From Penelope pileata (Eukaryota > Chordata > Aves > Galliformes > Cracidae), in NCBI GenBank assembly GCA_013396635.1, contig WBMW01005152.1:218501-282500 (forward strand): DNA of 64,000 nucleotides. Reading direction: 5' to 3'. Numbering within the stretch: the stretch's first letter is position 1; every line of letters starts with the position of its first letter. A program made the translations under genes and the position numbers. Positions 62,801-64,000 of this stretch are shown piece by piece. The notes under the pieces were generated by a model. It saw only the letters and a program-made list of their open reading frames with translations. It made no database searches and had not been told where the DNA came from.

Positions 62801-64000
62801 TGTTGGTTCCAGATTCCTTGGGCCTGTGTCTGGTACCTCTTTACAACTAGGTTTCATAACTGGTTGAAGGAAAGGCTGGCCTTGCTAGTGGAGGATATTT
62901 CTGAAGGAACTTATTTGGAGAGTAAAATTTTATATATATACAGCTGTTGGTTGTAAGCAGCATGGAATAAGCTAGGAGGCTGTGACATGCTTCTCTGAAA
63001 TTTGCTGCAGATGAAGTAGTTTCTAGCTTTGCTAGCTGGACATACTCTCACTTCACATCTTGGTTCAGGGTACCTGAATTTTCTCCCTGTACATCCACTT
63101 GGGAGGCATCAGGTGTTTCTGAAAGATGCAAGGAAGGTGTGATGTCAGCCTTGTAGCTTCAGGGACACATTTTGTATACTGCCTGAGTACCTATCTACCA
63201 GCTGTCAACTGCACTTTGGTAGGAAACTCCAGAAGCACCATCTTCTGGAATTTAATTCTGATGAGACTGCTTGTCTTGTTTGATCCACAGTGAATCGCTT
63301 CATCTGTCTGTATGAACACAGAGAAAGGAAAAGGTGTGCAGAACAATCTCCGCACTGTTAAGCAGTGTCATGGAGTGGATGACCTTCCTAATTTTATCGT
63401 ATTATTTTGCTTGGGTTTCTTGAGATGAATGATGTTCATTAATGATGCTCATGTGTAATTGCTGTCTTAGAGACAAAAATTTCTGTTTGCGTTGATCCCA
63501 CTTTTGGAAACCTGAAACTATTTTCCCCATTGTTACTCTGCTTTTCTACATTTCAACGTAGGAGAGAATGCATTTTCTAAGCAGTCTGCCTGTACTAAGT
63601 GTATGGTGGCCATTGGTCTGTGTTGTGATCAGCCTTGTCACAGAATTGCAGGGGTTGGAAGGGACCTCTAGAGATTGAGTCCAACCTCCCTGCCAAAGCA
63701 GGTTCCCTACAGCAGGTCGCACAGGTAGGCGTCCAGATGGGTCTTGAATATCTCCAGAGAAGGAGATTCCACAACCTCCCTGGGCAGCCTGTTCCAGTGG
63801 ATATTTGTTTTAGTTTCTGTACTGTTAACTATTTTACAGTTCATGACCTGTTTCGTTTGTAGGTTTTACAAGCAATGGGGTATCCAACTGGTTTTGATGC
63901 AGATGTTGAGTGTGTAAGTTCTGATGAAAAATCAGATAATGAAGGTAAAAATGAAACAACATCTTCAATCTCAAGCAATAATACTGGAAATTCTACAGCT
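41849..64000 (+). CDS. STRBP: STRBP, spermatid perinuclear RNA-binding protein (5' 491 codons; runs off window)
   Basis: The coding segments are 41849-41851, 44450-44667, 48466-48631, 51180-51324, 56785-56876, 57302-57397, 58154-58265, 58862-58959, 59403-59514, 60219-60311, 61133-61332 and 63863-64000. They join to 1473 nt (491 codons) without a stop, and every intron is GT-AG with matching phase. The product has a DZF domain (about residues 5-345, the inactive nucleotidyltransferase fold through which family members pair with ILF2/NF45), a bipartite NLS (KR at 355-356, KKMKR at 370-374), dsRBD1 (about 383-455) and the start of an acidic Ser/Asn linker. STRBP family proteins bind double-stranded RNA and, in mouse, function in sperm development. 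Specific family residues ([22 protein letters not shown]) match STRBP rather than the paralogue ILF3. About 180 residues including dsRBD2 are missing beyond the window, judged against the 672-residue human protein. Confidence 0.96.
42294..42341. repeat. Short AT-rich direct repeats
   Basis: The motif aaatgggatgtaagta appears at both ends of the stretch, with a partial copy aaatgggatat between them. A small local duplication. Confidence 0.8.
42682..42719. repeat. (TA)n / (GATA) microsatellite
   Basis: The run gtgtatatatatatatatat is followed by agatatagatatata, a compound dinucleotide/tetranucleotide repeat in intron 2. Likely polymorphic. Confidence 0.9.
44450..44667 (+). CDS. STRBP: STRBP exon 3 (residues 2-74, start of DZF domain)
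   Basis: The acceptor is ttgtaacag (ends 44449) and the donor is gccaa|gtgagt. The exon encodes [14 protein letters not shown], then the highly conserved [19 protein letters not shown] segment that opens the DZF domain. It then encodes the acidic Glu/Ala-rich stretch (about residues 55-73: [16 protein letters not shown]), which is poorly conserved between species. It ends in phase 2, the lysine codon AA|G being completed by exon 4. The intron just before it separates the initiator Met from the rest of the protein. Confidence 0.96.
44668..48465 (+). other. STRBP intron 3
   Basis: Phase 2, 3798 bp, donor gtgagt, acceptor atttcatttccag. The intron is AT-rich and has a repeated attatagattata stretch at 48124-48178. 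No exon or mobile element was recognised. Confidence 0.85.
48124..48178. repeat. AT-rich repeat of tagattatattata units
   Basis: Imperfect repeats of tagattatattatagatta occur about four times in roughly 55 bp, twice preceded by tctagatta. Low-complexity expansion near the 3' end of intron 3. Confidence 0.85.
48466..48631 (+). CDS. STRBP: STRBP exon 4 (residues 74-129, DZF core)
   Basis: The acceptor is tttccag (ends 48465) and the donor is CAG|gtgagt. It encodes [19 protein letters not shown], then [19 protein letters not shown] and [10 protein letters not shown]. This is the part of the DZF domain that corresponds to the nucleotide-binding segment of nucleotidyltransferases; in this family the fold is considered catalytically inactive. 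It ends in phase 0. Confidence 0.97.
48632..51179 (+). other. STRBP intron 4
   Basis: Phase 0, 2548 bp, donor gtgagt, acceptor ggtgactttcag. The middle (about 49.6-50.6 kb) is purine-rich and may include a very old, unrecognisable repeat. No exon is supported. Confidence 0.85.
51180..51324 (+). CDS. STRBP: STRBP exon 5 (residues 130-178, DZF domain)
   Basis: It starts after gactttcag with AAA CTT ACA GAA GAG and encodes [20 protein letters not shown], then [20 protein letters not shown] and the acidic/basic [13 protein letters not shown] end. The donor GGAG|gtacac is weaker than the others. It ends in phase 1. Human STRBP has ENVSMKDPP after this junction; here it is DNVAMKDPP, which fits the junction chosen for exon 6. 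Confidence 0.94.
51345..51360. repeat. Poly-T run, 16 bases, just inside intron 5
   Basis: Sixteen T begin 20 bp downstream of the weak exon 5 donor. A U-rich stretch near a weak donor is the kind of site that TIA1-type splicing factors bind, which could assist recognition of this donor. That role is inference. Confidence 0.7.
55311..55326. repeat. Poly-T run, 16 bases
   Basis: An uninterrupted run of 16 T inside intron 5, with no recognisable element next to it. Confidence 0.9.
55979..56005. repeat. A-run followed by (GA)n microsatellite
   Basis: A run of about nine A is followed by eight GA units, then aaaggaggggg. A simple purine repeat in intron 5. Confidence 0.9.
56785..56876 (+). CDS. 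STRBP: STRBP exon 6 (residues 178-208, DZF domain)
   Basis: It encodes [20 protein letters not shown], then [11 protein letters not shown], a hallmark block of DZF proteins. The acceptor is a tandem site, ccagtag: use of the second AG (ends 56784) gives Gly-Asp-Asn, while use of the first would insert three bases and read Gly-Val-Asp-Asn. The donor CAG|gttggc is non-consensus at +3 to +5. It ends in phase 0. Confidence 0.95.
56877..57301 (+). other. STRBP intron 6
   Basis: Phase 0, 425 bp, donor gttggc, acceptor tttgttttag. No other feature was seen. Confidence 0.92.
57302..57397 (+). CDS. STRBP: STRBP exon 7 (residues 209-240, DZF domain)
   Basis: It encodes [20 protein letters not shown], then [12 protein letters not shown], nearly invariant in STRBP. 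Acceptor tttgttttag, donor TGG|gtaagt; 96 nt, in phase 0 on both sides, so skipping it would remove 32 residues without a frameshift. Confidence 0.97.
57398..58153 (+). other. STRBP intron 7
   Basis: Phase 0, 756 bp, donor gtaagt, acceptor atgtcttctag. No other feature was seen. Confidence 0.92.
58154..58265 (+). CDS. STRBP: STRBP exon 8 (residues 241-278, DZF domain)
   Basis: It encodes [20 protein letters not shown], then [17 protein letters not shown] and the first base of the next glycine codon. Acceptor gtcttctag, donor CCTG|gtaagg; phase 1 end. The block corresponds to the helical C-terminal half of the DZF domain that takes part in heterodimerisation in the NF90/NF45 structures. Confidence 0.97.
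58266..58861 (+). other. STRBP intron 8
   Basis: Phase 1, 596 bp, donor gtaagg, acceptor ttcttccttgccag. No other feature was seen. Confidence 0.92.
58862..58959 (+). CDS. STRBP: STRBP exon 9 (residues 278-310, DZF domain)
   Basis: It encodes [20 protein letters not shown], then [13 protein letters not shown]. Human STRBP has [25 protein letters not shown] here, so substitutions are conservative apart from Asp to Ala after QQKE. Acceptor ccttgccag, donor CAG|gtagaa; phase 0 end. Confidence 0.96.
58960..59402 (+). other. STRBP intron 9
   Basis: Phase 0, 443 bp, donor gtagaa, acceptor cactgtcactttacag. No other feature was seen. Confidence 0.92.
59403..59514 (+). CDS. STRBP: STRBP exon 10 (residues 311-348, end of DZF domain)
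   Basis: It encodes [20 protein letters not shown], then [17 protein letters not shown] and the first base of the next glycine codon. It closes the DZF domain. Acceptor ctttacag, donor GAAG|gtaagt; phase 1 end. Confidence 0.97.
59515..60218 (+). other. STRBP intron 10
   Basis: Phase 1, 704 bp, donor gtaagt, acceptor tttataccctag. It contains an A-rich stretch with short C interruptions at about 59932-59982. No other feature was seen. Confidence 0.92.
60219..60311 (+). CDS. STRBP: STRBP exon 11 (residues 348-379, nuclear localisation signal)
   Basis: It encodes [20 protein letters not shown], then [11 protein letters not shown] and the first base of the next Ile codon. KR at 355-356 and KKMKR at 370-374, separated by an acidic spacer, fit a bipartite nuclear localisation signal joining the DZF domain to dsRBD1. 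Acceptor taccctag, donor AAAA|gtaagt; both flanking introns are phase 1, so the exon is symmetric and could be skipped in frame. Confidence 0.96.
60312..61132 (+). other. STRBP intron 11
   Basis: Phase 1, 821 bp, donor gtaagt, acceptor with a long pyrimidine tract (cccttcttctccctcccccag). No other feature was seen. Confidence 0.92.
61133..61332 (+). CDS. STRBP: STRBP exon 12 (residues 379-445, first dsRNA-binding domain)
   Basis: It encodes [60 protein letters not shown], then KLHVAVK. The alpha1 helix ([12 protein letters not shown]), the GPVHAP loop that enters the minor groove, the beta strands [16 protein letters not shown] and the KKTAK motif at the start of alpha2 (Lys435, Lys436, Lys439), which contacts the RNA phosphates, are all intact. 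Acceptor cccccag, donor AAG|gtaagg; phase 0 end. Confidence 0.98.
61333..63862 (+). other. STRBP intron 12
   Basis: Phase 0, 2530 bp, donor gtaagg, acceptor tgtttcgtttgtag. It contains a minus-strand CR1 fragment at 63638-63800, ending about 62 bp before the acceptor. No other feature was recognised. Confidence 0.9.
63638..63800 (-). mobile_element. CR1 LINE 3' end fragment, antisense
   Basis: Read on the plus strand, the reverse complement of a bird CR1 3' end is clear: cacagaattgcaggggttgg, aagggacctctagagatt, gtccaacctccctgccaaag, gcaggttccctacagcaggt, cagatgggtcttgaatatctcc, cctgggcagcctgttcc. The 3' end of the element is on the left; the element is 5' truncated at its right end. It is close to the consensus, so it is probably younger than the intron 1 copies. 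Confidence 0.95.
63863..64000 (+). CDS. STRBP: STRBP exon 13 (residues 446-491, partial)
   Basis: It starts after tttgtag with [20 protein letters not shown], completing helix alpha2 of dsRBD1. It then enters a low-complexity linker rich in Ser, Asn, Asp and Glu ([19 protein letters not shown]). The window ends inside the exon. Human STRBP continues to a second dsRBD and an Arg/Gly-containing C-terminus, none of which is present here. Confidence 0.96.

Noticed and set aside
41849..64000. ILF3 (NF90) as the identity of the gene
   Set aside because: ILF3 is the close paralogue, but the N-terminus ([23 protein letters not shown]), the NLS exon and [20 protein letters not shown] follow STRBP.

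Overview
This is vertebrate nuclear DNA, and almost certainly from a bird, probably a galliform. The evidence is long AT-rich introns with GT-AG junctions, one CpG island promoter, and several truncated CR1 LINE 3' ends of the type that dominates bird genomes. The only protein-coding gene I can support is STRBP (spermatid perinuclear RNA-binding protein), on the plus strand. It starts in the CpG island at about 21.25-22.4 kb and runs off the right edge.

Layout: 1 to about 18.9 kb is intergenic sequence with no recognisable coding exon, one 34-base assembly gap and scattered homopolymer tracts. A candidate solo LTR lies at about 18.92-19.36 kb. The CpG island carries an irregular array of imperfect palindromes of the form YTACGNN-N3-NNCGYNN, plus an E-box and a GC-box. 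A non-coding first exon probably ends at 22388. Intron 1 (about 19.3 kb) holds two CR1 fragments, short tandem duplications, a G-quadruplex-like run and an isolated CpG-rich patch. Exon 2 (41680-41851) is 5' UTR and ends exactly on the ATG. Eleven further coding exons follow (44450-64000).

The joined exons give 1473 nt, exactly 491 codons with no stop. They cover the whole DZF (NF90/NF45-type dimerisation) domain, a bipartite nuclear localisation signal, the complete first double-stranded-RNA-binding domain and the start of the acidic/Ser-Asn linker. The second dsRNA-binding domain and the C-terminus lie beyond the window.

The protein calls rest on recognising the STRBP family sequence and on phase-consistent splice sites. 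Exon 1, the LTR and the promoter elements are inferences. No RNA gene, CRISPR array, operon or other prokaryotic feature was seen. The most unusual non-coding structure is the TACG palindrome array in the promoter. Other points are a NAGNAG acceptor at exon 6, uORFs ahead of the start codon, and a CR1 pressed against the exon 13 acceptor.
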